Source: Bacillota bacterium (lineage in GTDB: Bacteria; Bacillota; Clostridia; Oscillospirales; Ethanoligenentaceae). Taken from it: a stretch of DNA of 10,387 nt. Positions within the stretch are counted from its first letter, which is position 1; every line of letters starts with the position of its first letter. This document shows positions 1-8,449 of this stretch, piece by piece. The stretch spans positions 1 through 10,387 of the forward strand of contig JAEWAE010000063.1 in assembly GCA_023391835.1 (NCBI GenBank), given 5' to 3'. The position numbers and the translations under genes were made by a program. The notes beneath the pieces are model-generated. The model was not told the DNA's origin. It did not search any database and was given only the letters and a program-made list of their open reading frames with translations.

Positions 1-34
1 CACCCCCAAAAATTGGCTTTGGCGGCCAGGTCCC

Positions 35-700
35 TTATTTTAACAGATCGGTCTCAAACAGCGCCCGCAGAGCAGGCACGTCGGCGGCTAGATACTCCGC
101 GCCGGCCCGGGCGAGTTCTTCCCGCCCGCCGTAGCCGAAAAGCACCCCCACGCAGCGGACACCGACCGCATGGGCGCCCGCCACGTCATACCATCGGTCG
201 CCCACCATAACGGCCCGAGCGGGGTCGGCCCCCGGCAGATGGGCCATAGCCCAGCCGATGACCTCGGATTTTTCCGACCGGCTCTCATCCGGCAGGCTGC
301 CGCCCACGAAATCGAAATACCCGGCCAGGCCGAAGTGGTCGAGGATACGCCTGGCATAAAATTCGGGTTTGGAGGTGGCAAGTGATAAGATGCGCCCCTG
401 CTGCCGGAGCCGCGCGAGCAGATCCGGCATGCCCGGGTACACGGTGCACTCAAAAATGCCCCGGTCGGCATAGTATTCCCTGTATTTTTCCACTCCGCGT
501 ATGGCGTCCGCCTCATCCATGCCGTAAAACTGGCGGAAGGATTCCTTCAGCGGCGGCCCCACGAAGCGGCGCAGACGGGCGGGGTCGGTTTCCGTGATGC
601 CGAAAGCCCGCAGGGCGTGGGCCGCCGCACGCATGATGCCCGGGCCCGAGTCGGTGAGGGTGCCGTCGAGATCCAGCAGCACCGGCGAGGATATTTTCAT
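35..700 (-). CDS. HAD-superfamily hydrolase, phosphoglycolate phosphatase-like (subfamily IA)
   Basis: This 221-residue protein has the haloacid dehalogenase phosphatase signature. Motif I is LLDLDGT, with nucleophile Asp10 and acid/base Asp12. Motif II is LATSKPE (Thr109/Ser110). The motif III lysine is near Lys144 (SEKSEV), and motif IV is VGDRWYD (Asp168, Asp172). The small helical C1 cap lies between motifs I and II, at about residues 16-85. The length is normal for the Gph/5'-nucleotidase-like branch. Such enzymes dephosphorylate small cytosolic phosphoesters such as phosphoglycolate or nucleotides, and the substrate cannot be read from the sequence. The ATG at 700 is chosen because AAAGGAG lies five bases upstream and the Asp motif follows at residue 10; the open frame further upstream runs into gyrA antisense. 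It follows gyrA on the same strand but behind a terminator-like hairpin, so it may be a separate unit. Family assignment is firm; specific function is not. Confidence 0.9.
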   Translation of the reverse strand: MKISSPVLLDLDGTLTDSGPGIMRAAAHALRAFGITETDPARLRRFVGPPLKESFRQFYGMDEADAIRGVEKYREYYADRGIFECTVYPGMPDLLARLRQQGRILSLATSKPEFYARRILDHFGLAGYFDFVGGSLPDESRSEKSEVIGWAMAHLPGADPARAVMVGDRWYDVAGAHAVGVRCVGVLFGYGGREELARAGAEYLAADVPALRALFETDLLK

Positions 701-712
701 GGCCGCTCCTTT

Positions 713-727
713 CGCCGCCATGCGGCG
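713..727 (-). other. Short perfect hairpin next to the phosphatase RBS
   Basis: A six-base inverted repeat (CGCCGC / GCGGCG) with a three-base loop lies immediately upstream of the AAAGGAG ribosome binding site of the HAD gene. It does not pair with the Shine-Dalgarno itself, so any effect on translation is speculative. In this GC-rich sequence such a repeat could also occur by chance. Confidence 0.3.
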
Positions 728-749
728 GACGCGCCGTACGACGGATATG

Positions 750-780
750 AAAAGGCCGTCCGCGGAATTCGCGGGCGGCC
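750..780 (-). terminator. gyrA: Probable intrinsic terminator after gyrA
   Basis: Read on the minus strand, two five-base arms (GGCCG/CGGCC and CCGCG/CGCGG) stack around one C-A mismatch and an AATTC loop. The hairpin is followed directly by TTTT. It begins 14 bases after the gyrA stop codon and precedes the HAD gene, which is the expected place for a Rho-independent terminator. The T-tract is short (four, then CAT), so read-through is plausible. Confidence 0.6.
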
Positions 781-794
781 GCTTTAATTGCGTG

Positions 795-3347
<2,553 letters not shown>

Positions 3348-3382
3348 GCGAGGTGCTCCTTTCGGGCGGGGGTGTCCGTTTT

Positions 3383-3399
3383 ACGGCGCCGAAGGCCGT
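3383..3399 (-). other. UUCG-type hairpin at the gyrB-gyrA junction
   Basis: On the minus strand ACGGC and GCCGT flank C-TTCG-G, giving a five-base stem plus a cUUCGg tetraloop with one bulged C. It starts on the last base of the gyrB stop codon and is followed by AAAACGG, so there is no T-tract and it is not a terminator. It could stabilise or mark processing of the gyrB-gyrA message. That role is inferred. Confidence 0.4.
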
Positions 3400-5327
3400 C
3401 AGATATCCAGATTTTCCACATAGCGGGCGTTGGTCTCGATGAAATCGTGCCGGGGCTCCACCTTGTCGCCCATGAGGATGGTGAAAATCTCGTCCGCCGC
3501 GGCGGCGTCCTCCATCTCCACCTTGAGGATGGTGCGGAACTCCGGGTCCATGGTGGTTTCCCACAGCTGGATCGCGTCCATTTCGCCAAGGCCCTTGTAG
3601 CGCTGGATATCGCAGTTGCCGCCCATCTCGGCGATGATGCGGTCACGTTCCGGGTCGGAAAAGGCGTACCGCGCCTGTTTGCCCTTGATGACCTTGAAAA
3701 GCGGCGGCTGGGCGATATAGATATGCCCCTGCTCGATGAGCGGGCGCATGAAACGGAAAAAGAAGGTCAGCAGCAGCGTGCGGATGTGAGAGCCGTCCAC
3801 ATCGGCATCGGCCATGATGATGATCTTACCGTAGCGCAGCTTTGCAATGTCGAAATCCTCGCCGATGCCCGTGCCCAGGGCCGTGACCACCGGCATGAGC
3901 TTCTCGTTGGAATAGACCTTATCCAGCCGCGCTTTTTCGACGTTGAGCATTTTGCCCCACAGGGGAAGGATGGCCTGGAACCGCCGGTCACGGCCGCTTT
4001 TGGCCGAGCCGCCGGCGGAGTCGCCTTCCACGATATAAATCTCGGTGTAGGTGTTGTCACGGTCGGTGCAGTCGGCGAGCTTGCCGGGGAGGCTGGCCGA
4101 TTCCAGCGCCGACTTGCGGCGGGTCAGATCCCGGGCGCGGCGGGCCGCCTCCCGCGCGCGGGAGGCGGTGAGGGCCTTTTCATAAATGGCCTTGGCCACG
4201 GCGGGATTTTCCTCGAAATAGGTCATCAGCTTTGAGTAGACCATGTTGTCGACCAGTTGGCGCATCTCGGTGCTGCCGAGCTTTGTCTTGGTCTGGCCCT
4301 CGAAAACGGCGTCCTCCATCTTGACGCTGATGACCGCCGTGAGTCCTTCGCGCACGTCCTCACCCGAAAGATTCTTGTCGGCGTCCTTGAGAATGTTGTA
4401 TTTTTTGCCGTAATCGTTGAACACCCGGGTCAGCGCGGCTTTGAAGCCGGTCTCGTGGGTGCCGCCCTCGGTGGTGTGGATGTTGTTGGCAAAAGAATAG
4501 ATGACCTCGTTGTAGCTGTCGTTATACTGCATGGCGACTTCGGCGGTGGAACTGCCGTCGGCGGCCGAAAAATAGATCACCTGGGGGTGCAGGGACGTCA
4601 GGCCCTTGCGGGTGTTGTCATACTCCACGAACTGCCGGATGCCGCCCTCGTAATGAAGGGTGTCGTGGCGGCCGTCTTCCTCGCGCTTGTCTTCGAGCGT
4701 GATGCGCAGCCCGGCGTTCAGGAAGGCCTGCTCCCGCAGCCGCCGCAGGATGACGTCGTAATCGTAGACGGTGTTTTCGAAAATTTCCGAATCGGGCTTG
4801 AAGGTGATGCGGGAGCCGGTGTGGTCGGCGGTACCGGTCACTTTCAGCTTGCACACGGCGGTGCCGCGCTCATAGCGTTGGAAATATACCTTGCCTTCGG
4901 TGCTCACTTCGACTTCCAGCCATTCCGACAGGGCGTTGACCACCGAGGCGCCCACGCCGTGGAGCCCGCCGGAGACTTTGTATCCGCCGCCGCCGAATTT
5001 GCCGCCCGCGTGCAGCACGGTGAACACCACCGTCACCGCCGGTATGCCCATCTTGGACTGGATGCCCACGGGGATGCCGCGGCCGTCGTCGGTGACGCGG
5101 ATGATGTCGCCTTTGAGGATTTCCACCCGGATATGGGTGCAGAACCCCGCCAGCGCCTCGTCGATGGAATTGTCGACGATCTCATACACCAGGTGGTGCA
5201 GGCCTGCCAGGCCGGTGGAACCGATATACATGCCCGGCCGTTTGCGCACCGCCTCAAGCCCTTCCAGCACCTGGATCTGGTCGGCACCATAAAGGGTGTC
5301 TTCGTTCACACGGGTCTCTTCGCTCAT
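3399..5327 (-). CDS. gyrB: DNA gyrase subunit B
   Basis: GyrB is the ATPase subunit of DNA gyrase and drives strand passage with GyrA. From the chosen start it has 642 residues, the short Gram-positive form. The GHKL ATPase domain shows YEIVDNSIDEALAG (general-base Glu49, Mg-binding Asn53), DDGRGIP (80-86) and the lid SGGLHGVGASVV (119-130). The transducer Lys347 is in QTKTKLG. The TOPRIM domain has EGDSAGGSAKSG (Glu434), the metal-binding triad in ADADVDG (Asp507, 509, 511), and the C-terminal QRYKGLGEM. Three in-frame ATGs exist at 5357, 5336 and 5327. The last is preferred because AGGAG lies ten bases before it, the same spacing as dnaA, whereas it is one base from the middle ATG and no site precedes the first. 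The residue equivalent to E. coli Lys447 is Trp457 (PLWGK). It lies 48 bases after remB, likely in the same transcript. Confidence 0.97.
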   Translation of the reverse strand: MSEETRVNEDTLYGADQIQVLEGLEAVRKRPGMYIGSTGLAGLHHLVYEIVDNSIDEALAGFCTHIRVEILKGDIIRVTDDGRGIPVGIQSKMGIPAVTVVFTVLHAGGKFGGGGYKVSGGLHGVGASVVNALSEWLEVEVSTEGKVYFQRYERGTAVCKLKVTGTADHTGSRITFKPDSEIFENTVYDYDVILRRLREQAFLNAGLRITLEDKREEDGRHDTLHYEGGIRQFVEYDNTRKGLTSLHPQVIYFSAADGSSTAEVAMQYNDSYNEVIYSFANNIHTTEGGTHETGFKAALTRVFNDYGKKYNILKDADKNLSGEDVREGLTAVISVKMEDAVFEGQTKTKLGSTEMRQLVDNMVYSKLMTYFEENPAVAKAIYEKALTASRAREAARRARDLTRRKSALESASLPGKLADCTDRDNTYTEIYIVEGDSAGGSAKSGRDRRFQAILPLWGKMLNVEKARLDKVYSNEKLMPVVTALGTGIGEDFDIAKLRYGKIIIMADADVDGSHIRTLLLTFFFRFMRPLIEQGHIYIAQPPLFKVIKGKQARYAFSDPERDRIIAEMGGNCDIQRYKGLGEMDAIQLWETTMDPEFRTILKVEMEDAAAADEIFTILMGDKVEPRHDFIETNARYVENLDI

Positions 5328-5337
5328 AGTTTCCATG

Positions 5338-5342
5338 CTCCT
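5338..5342 (-). promoter_or_regulatory. gyrB: Ribosome binding site deciding the gyrB start
   Basis: AGGAG on the minus strand is ten bases before the ATG at 5327 but only one base before the ATG at 5336, and lies inside the frame begun by the ATG at 5357. dnaA has the same ten-base spacing, and cotJC may too, which supports 5327 as the translated start. Confidence 0.55.
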
Positions 5343-5375
5343 ATCCGGTTCAGCCATGAAGGGGAACGGAGGCTG

Positions 5376-5669
5376 TCAGGTGTCGGAAGAGTCCCTCGGG
5401 AGCTCTCCGCCGCCGGCCGTCCGCTTCAGTAAGGTTGTTGACGAAATCTGGGAAATATATACGGCGTCCTGCTTCTGCCGGCCGCTGCCGTCGCGGCAGA
5501 GGATAAAGGATTTCGGCAGCTCGGGCGTCACATCCACCACACGCCCCTCTTTCTGAGCGTTGGCGAGAAATTCGCGGGTCAGGGGAGAAATGCTGGAGGT
5601 GTCGATATCGAATATGCCCACGATGTCGGAAAACCGCACCACTGCATCCTGTCCGATGTGCAGATACAC
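5376..5669 (-). CDS. remB: Extracellular matrix regulator RemB-like, DUF370
   Basis: This 97-residue protein opens MYLHIGQDAVVRFSDIVGIFD and contains EGRVVDVTPELPKSF and VYISQISSTTLLKR. These match the DUF370 family of RemA/RemB (YaaB) proteins. The B. subtilis relatives act in control of biofilm matrix genes; RemA binds DNA, and RemB is encoded between recF and gyrB exactly as here. Expected to be cytoplasmic. A tail of about ten residues after LLKR (TAGGGELPRDSSDT) is less conserved in character. The start codon is GTG at 5669, supported by AAGGAG in the last codons of recF. The gene begins two bases after the recF stop, so translation is probably coupled. Its real regulatory target in this organism is unknown. 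Confidence 0.9.
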   Translation of the reverse strand: MYLHIGQDAVVRFSDIVGIFDIDTSSISPLTREFLANAQKEGRVVDVTPELPKSFILCRDGSGRQKQDAVYISQISSTTLLKRTAGGGELPRDSSDT

Positions 5670-5671
5670 GC

Positions 5672-6811
5672 TTATTCTCCTTTTCCGGTCGTAAGGCGGG
5701 CGGATTCGGCGACCCGGCCCGTGGCGATGGCAAACGCCCGGCCGCCCGCAAACCCGTGCAGGCCCTCCGGGTCACAGCAGGTGATGAAAACCTGCTGGCC
5801 CTCGATGTGGTTGAGCAAATAATCCTGCCGGCCGCGGTCGAGCTCCGACAGCACGTCGTCGAGCAGCAGCACGGGGGCTTCGCCGGTTTTTTCCCGCAGC
5901 ACGGCGGCTTCCCCCAGCTTGAGGGCCAGCACGGCCGAACGCTGCTGGCCCTGGGAACCGAAGACCCGCGCCGACAGCTCGTTGACCCGCACGTCCAGGT
6001 CGTCCCGATGGGGGCCCGTGCGGGTGTAGCCACACTCGAGATCGGCCGCCCGGCATTCCGCCAGCTCCCGCAGCAGGGTGGAGGAAATGGCGCGCAGCGC
6101 ACCGGAGGTATCGTCCAGCCCGCCATCATATTCCGGCCCGTCGTAGCGCAGGGAAAGCGACTCTTTCCCCGCGGTGATGCCGGAATAAAACCCGGCGGCC
6201 GCTTTTTCCAGCCGCCGCAGATAGCGCAGCCGGGTAAAGACTAGCAGCGCCCCCGCACGGGAAAGCCGGTCGTCCCATACCTCCAGCGTATCCAGCAGCT
6301 CACTGTGGCCGGGTATATCCTTGAGCAGAGCGTTGCGCTGGGTGAGGATGCGGCGGTATTCGCCCGCCGCCGCCACATATTTGGGCATCAGCTGGCAGAT
6401 GGCCCCGTCGAGGAAACGCCGCCTGAGCGACGGGCCGTCTTTGACCAGCCCCAGATGCTCCGGTGAGAAGATCACCGCGCAGAATTCGCCCGCGAGCCGG
6501 GAGGGACTTTCCAGCGGAATGCCGTTGAGCTCCGCCCGGCGGCCGTTTTCCAATGTCAGACGGATCTGCTGCTCCCGTCCGGCGTCCTCAAAGACCATTT
6601 CCAGTGCGCTGCGCCTGCCGCCCAGGCGCACCATGTCGGCATCCCGTGCGCCGCGGAAGCTGCGGGAGCCGGTGCACAGCCATATCGCCTCGACGAGGTT
6701 TGTCTTGCCCTGGGCGTTATCGCCGTAGAGCACATTGACCCCGTCGCCGGGGGTAAACACCCCGTCGAGCAGGTTGCGGAACCCGTCGGTCCGCAGGGCT
6801 TTGACCGTCAT
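5672..6811 (-). CDS. recF: DNA replication and repair protein RecF
   Basis: RecF is an SMC-like ATPase that helps load RecA at single-strand gaps with RecO/RecR and supports restart of stalled forks. The 379-residue length is typical. Walker A is GDNAQGKTN (30-38), the ABC signature is SQGQQRSAVLALKLGE (286-301), and Walker B is VLLLDDV (Asp318, Asp319) followed by the D-loop SELD. Further family marks are FSPEHL, LVKDGPSLRRRFLD and GYTRTGPHRDDL. The ATG at 6811 overlaps the yaaA stop in an ATGA arrangement (6808-6811), which favours it over upstream in-frame ATGs lying inside yaaA. It is followed two bases later by remB. The close packing in the origin operon suggests coupled translation and a low, constant expression level. 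Confidence 0.97.
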   Translation of the reverse strand: MTVKALRTDGFRNLLDGVFTPGDGVNVLYGDNAQGKTNLVEAIWLCTGSRSFRGARDADMVRLGGRRSALEMVFEDAGREQQIRLTLENGRRAELNGIPLESPSRLAGEFCAVIFSPEHLGLVKDGPSLRRRFLDGAICQLMPKYVAAAGEYRRILTQRNALLKDIPGHSELLDTLEVWDDRLSRAGALLVFTRLRYLRRLEKAAAGFYSGITAGKESLSLRYDGPEYDGGLDDTSGALRAISSTLLRELAECRAADLECGYTRTGPHRDDLDVRVNELSARVFGSQGQQRSAVLALKLGEAAVLREKTGEAPVLLLDDVLSELDRGRQDYLLNHIEGQQVFITCCDPEGLHGFAGGRAFAIATGRVAESARLTTGKGE

Positions 6812-7038
6812 GACCGGGCGACCTCCCATTCGGAGCCGCCCATGCGCACCCGGTCGCCTGGGTGCAGCGTGCGGCCCCGCTGGCGGCATATTTCACCGTT
6901 GACGGCGACTTCGCCGTGCATCACAGCGGCCTTGCTTTCCCCGCCGGTGGCACAGGCTCCCGCCAGTTTGAGAAATTGCCCCAAAGCGATGGTCTCGGTC
7001 CGCACCGGTACCGGCACGGGGCTTCTGGCGTCACTCAT
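6808..7038 (-). CDS. yaaA: S4-domain protein YaaA/RlbA
   Basis: A 76-residue protein dominated by one S4 RNA-binding fold. ETIALGQFLKLAGACATGGESKAAV is followed by GEVAVNGEICRQRGRTLHPGDRVRM, the classic S4 pattern in which Gly-Glu-Val-x-Val-Asn-Gly is followed by Arg-Gly-x-x-Leu-x-x-Gly-Asp-x-Val. A short gene of this family lies between dnaN and recF in most Firmicutes. Its proposed link to ribosome assembly or rRNA comes from the family. About a dozen residues before the domain (SDARSPVPVPVRT) are proline-rich and look non-conserved. The start overlaps the end of dnaN by eight bases (ATGAGTGA) and its stop overlaps recF by four, so it depends on ribosomes moving along the operon. No separate ribosome binding site is obvious. 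Confidence 0.93.
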   Translation of the reverse strand: MSDARSPVPVPVRTETIALGQFLKLAGACATGGESKAAVMHGEVAVNGEICRQRGRTLHPGDRVRMGGSEWEVARS

Positions 7039-8140
7039 CGGCTTTGAGCCGCACTGGCAGCACCAGGAAAATAAAGCTGTCGCCCTCCGGCGGATAAATT
7101 TTCATCGGTGACAGCGGGCCGTTGAGACACAGTCGTACCTCGTCGCAGTCAGTGGCCTTAAGGGCATCCAGCAGATAGCGGTTGTTGAAGCCCATTTCGA
7201 AAGAATGGCCCTTCAGGGCGGCGGGAATCTCGTCAAATGCCCGGCCGATGCTTGTGGTGCAGCGCACCTTGATGCTTTCCGGGCCGAAAACGCAGCGCAC
7301 CGGTGATTTGAGCCGGTCGGAAATCAGCAGGGAGGCGCGGTCCACGCTGCCGAGGAAGTCCCGTACGCTGACTTTGACTTCGGTGTCGCATGGGCCGCCG
7401 AGCACACTGCGGTAATCGAGAAATTCGCCCTCCAGCAGGCGGGAAATCACCGAGTATCCGTGGATTTCGAAGAGCGCGTGTTTCTGCCCCACGCTGAGGG
7501 TGATGAGCTCGTCGCTGTCTGGGCTGAGCATCTTGAAAATCTCGTTGAGCGTTTTGCCGGGTACGACAAAATGCAGGTCGGCCCCGTCTTTGATTTTTTC
7601 GGTGCGGATGGCCAGGCGGAAACCGTCCACCGAAACCACCCGCAGGGTGTCGGCGGTGACTTCGAAGAGGGAGCCGGTGTGTACCGGTTTGGAGTCGTCA
7701 TCCGAAATGGCGAAACTGGTCTGCCGGATCATGCTGGAAAGCAAATTCTCCGGCAGTTGGAGTCGGGTGCCGTCGGTGAGGGCGGGCAGCTCCGGGAATT
7801 CACCGGCCGGGATGCCCAGAATGGTGAATTCAGCCGCGCCGCTGGTCACGGAGGTCATGAGTTTTTCGTCGGTGCGGATATCCACCCGGTCGGCCGGCAG
7901 CTTACGGACCATATCGGAAAAAAGCTTTGCGTTGAGTACGATGTCGCCGGATTCCCGGATTTGACCCTCGATGGAGGCAAACATGCCGACCTCCAGATCA
8001 TAGGCGGAAAGGCTGACGGTGCTGCCGTCGGCGCGCAGAAGGATACCTTCCAGGGCCGGGAGAGAGGATTTTGAGGATACGGCTCTCTGCACGACGCCGA
8101 CCGCGTCGGCGAGTGCATGGGTGTCACAGGAAAACTGCAT
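7031..8140 (-). CDS. dnaN: DNA polymerase III beta subunit, sliding clamp
   Basis: DnaN dimerises into the ring that tethers the replicative polymerase and recruits repair factors. The 369 residues fit the usual ~365-380. Family marks include the N-terminal QFSCDTHALADAVGVVQRAVSSKSSLPALEGILL, SAYDLEVGMFASI, GEFPELPAL, VSVDGFRLAIRTEKI, ISRLLEGEFLDY (clamp-loader side) and the end FIFLVLPVRL, which lines the client-binding cleft. Four residues (KADE) extend past the common Arg-Leu terminus, in the part of the gene that overlaps yaaA. The ATG at 8140 is chosen because AAAGGA lies upstream and the frame 24 codons further up runs into AT-rich DNA encoding no clamp sequence. It follows dnaA across the 309-base origin module. 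No convincing separate -35/-10 pair was found for it. Confidence 0.98.
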   Translation of the reverse strand: MQFSCDTHALADAVGVVQRAVSSKSSLPALEGILLRADGSTVSLSAYDLEVGMFASIEGQIRESGDIVLNAKLFSDMVRKLPADRVDIRTDEKLMTSVTSGAAEFTILGIPAGEFPELPALTDGTRLQLPENLLSSMIRQTSFAISDDDSKPVHTGSLFEVTADTLRVVSVDGFRLAIRTEKIKDGADLHFVVPGKTLNEIFKMLSPDSDELITLSVGQKHALFEIHGYSVISRLLEGEFLDYRSVLGGPCDTEVKVSVRDFLGSVDRASLLISDRLKSPVRCVFGPESIKVRCTTSIGRAFDEIPAALKGHSFEMGFNNRYLLDALKATDCDEVRLCLNGPLSPMKIYPPEGDSFIFLVLPVRLKADE

Positions 8141-8149
8141 GGCGCTTCG

Positions 8150-8178
8150 TCCTTTCTCTATAAAAGAATAAATATAAA
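8150..8178. other. AT-rich probable DNA unwinding element of oriC
   Basis: A run almost free of G and C (TTTCTCTATAAAAGAATAA and following) stands out in GC-rich surroundings. It lies between dnaN and the DnaA-trio-like triplets. By position relative to the nearby DnaA box and triplets it matches the B. subtilis unwinding element. It overlaps the leader of dnaN. Unwinding itself is inferred. Confidence 0.65.
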
Positions 8179-8191
8179 GCAGTAGTAATAG
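8177..8191. promoter_or_regulatory. DnaA-trio-like repeat
   Basis: Read 3'-to-5' on the plus strand from the DnaA box side, the triplets are GAT-AAT-GAT-GAC-GAA. The described DnaA-trio is a 3'-(G/A)A(T/A)-5' repeat that guides a DnaA filament onto single-stranded DNA. The first three triplets fit fully, the fourth deviates at its last base, and the fifth fits. The order box, GC-containing spacer, triplets, AT-rich DNA is the same as in the B. subtilis dnaA-dnaN gap. Confidence 0.65.
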
Positions 8192-8203
8192 GAGCGGTGA
8201 ATT

Positions 8204-8212
8204 TGTGGACAA
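8204..8212 (-). promoter_or_regulatory. DnaA box next to the unwinding element
   Basis: TTGTCCACA on the minus strand differs from canonical TTATCCACA at one base. It is twelve bases from the DnaA-trio-like triplets, oriented as expected for loading DnaA toward the AT-rich stretch. It is the closest match to the canonical box in this gap. Confidence 0.65.
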
Positions 8213-8413
8213 GTTCCGCCGTGCCGCGGGGGGACAGGGTTTGTTCGATTTTTCCCGGTGAAATCCGTGTGGGAAAATTCGAAACTTTTCACCGTCTGGG
8301 CGGCTCTTGAGTGGAAAATTGGGAAAACGGTGAGTGGAATGTGAAAAGACGGGGCAGAAAACCGGGGAAAATTTCCGCCGATGAAAATGGCCCCGCAGCG
8401 GCAGACAGTGGTG

Positions 8414-8446
8414 TGTGGAAAATTTGGCAAGGGCCGCTGTGGAAAA
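8414..8446 (-). promoter_or_regulatory. Pair of DnaA boxes just downstream of dnaA
   Basis: Two identical nine-base sites, TTTTCCACA on the minus strand, lie at 8438-8446 and 8414-8422, 24 bases apart. The first is three bases past the dnaA stop codon. Each differs from TTATCCACA at one position and matches two of the sites upstream of dnaA exactly. Confidence 0.7.
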
Positions 8447-8449
8447 CGC

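Larger units (their letters stand above)
8141..8449. other. oriC: oriC module between dnaA and dnaN
   Basis: This 309-base stretch carries no gene. From the dnaA end it holds two TTTTCCACA boxes (8438-8446 and 8414-8422). Between 8268 and 8350 are degenerate relatives: TGTGAAAAG at 8340, AGTGGAAAA at 8310-8318, and TGTGGGAAAA at 8268-8277. Next come the TTGTCCACA box (8204-8212), the DnaA-trio-like triplets and the AT-rich stretch. The plus strand is unusually rich in GGAAAA/GGGAAAA words. The layout corresponds to the incC part of the bipartite B. subtilis origin. Function as the opening site is inferred from layout, not demonstrated. Confidence 0.75.

Noticed and set aside
8..28. Terminator after the HAD phosphatase gene
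   Set aside because: A T5 run follows, but the stem (TGGC/GCCA with a seven-base loop) is only four pairs, too weak to call.
8160..8212. Separate dnaN promoter using TTGTCC and TATATT
   Set aside because: The two hexamers are about 30 bases apart, incompatible with a sigma-A promoter. The AT-rich stretch is better explained as the unwinding element.
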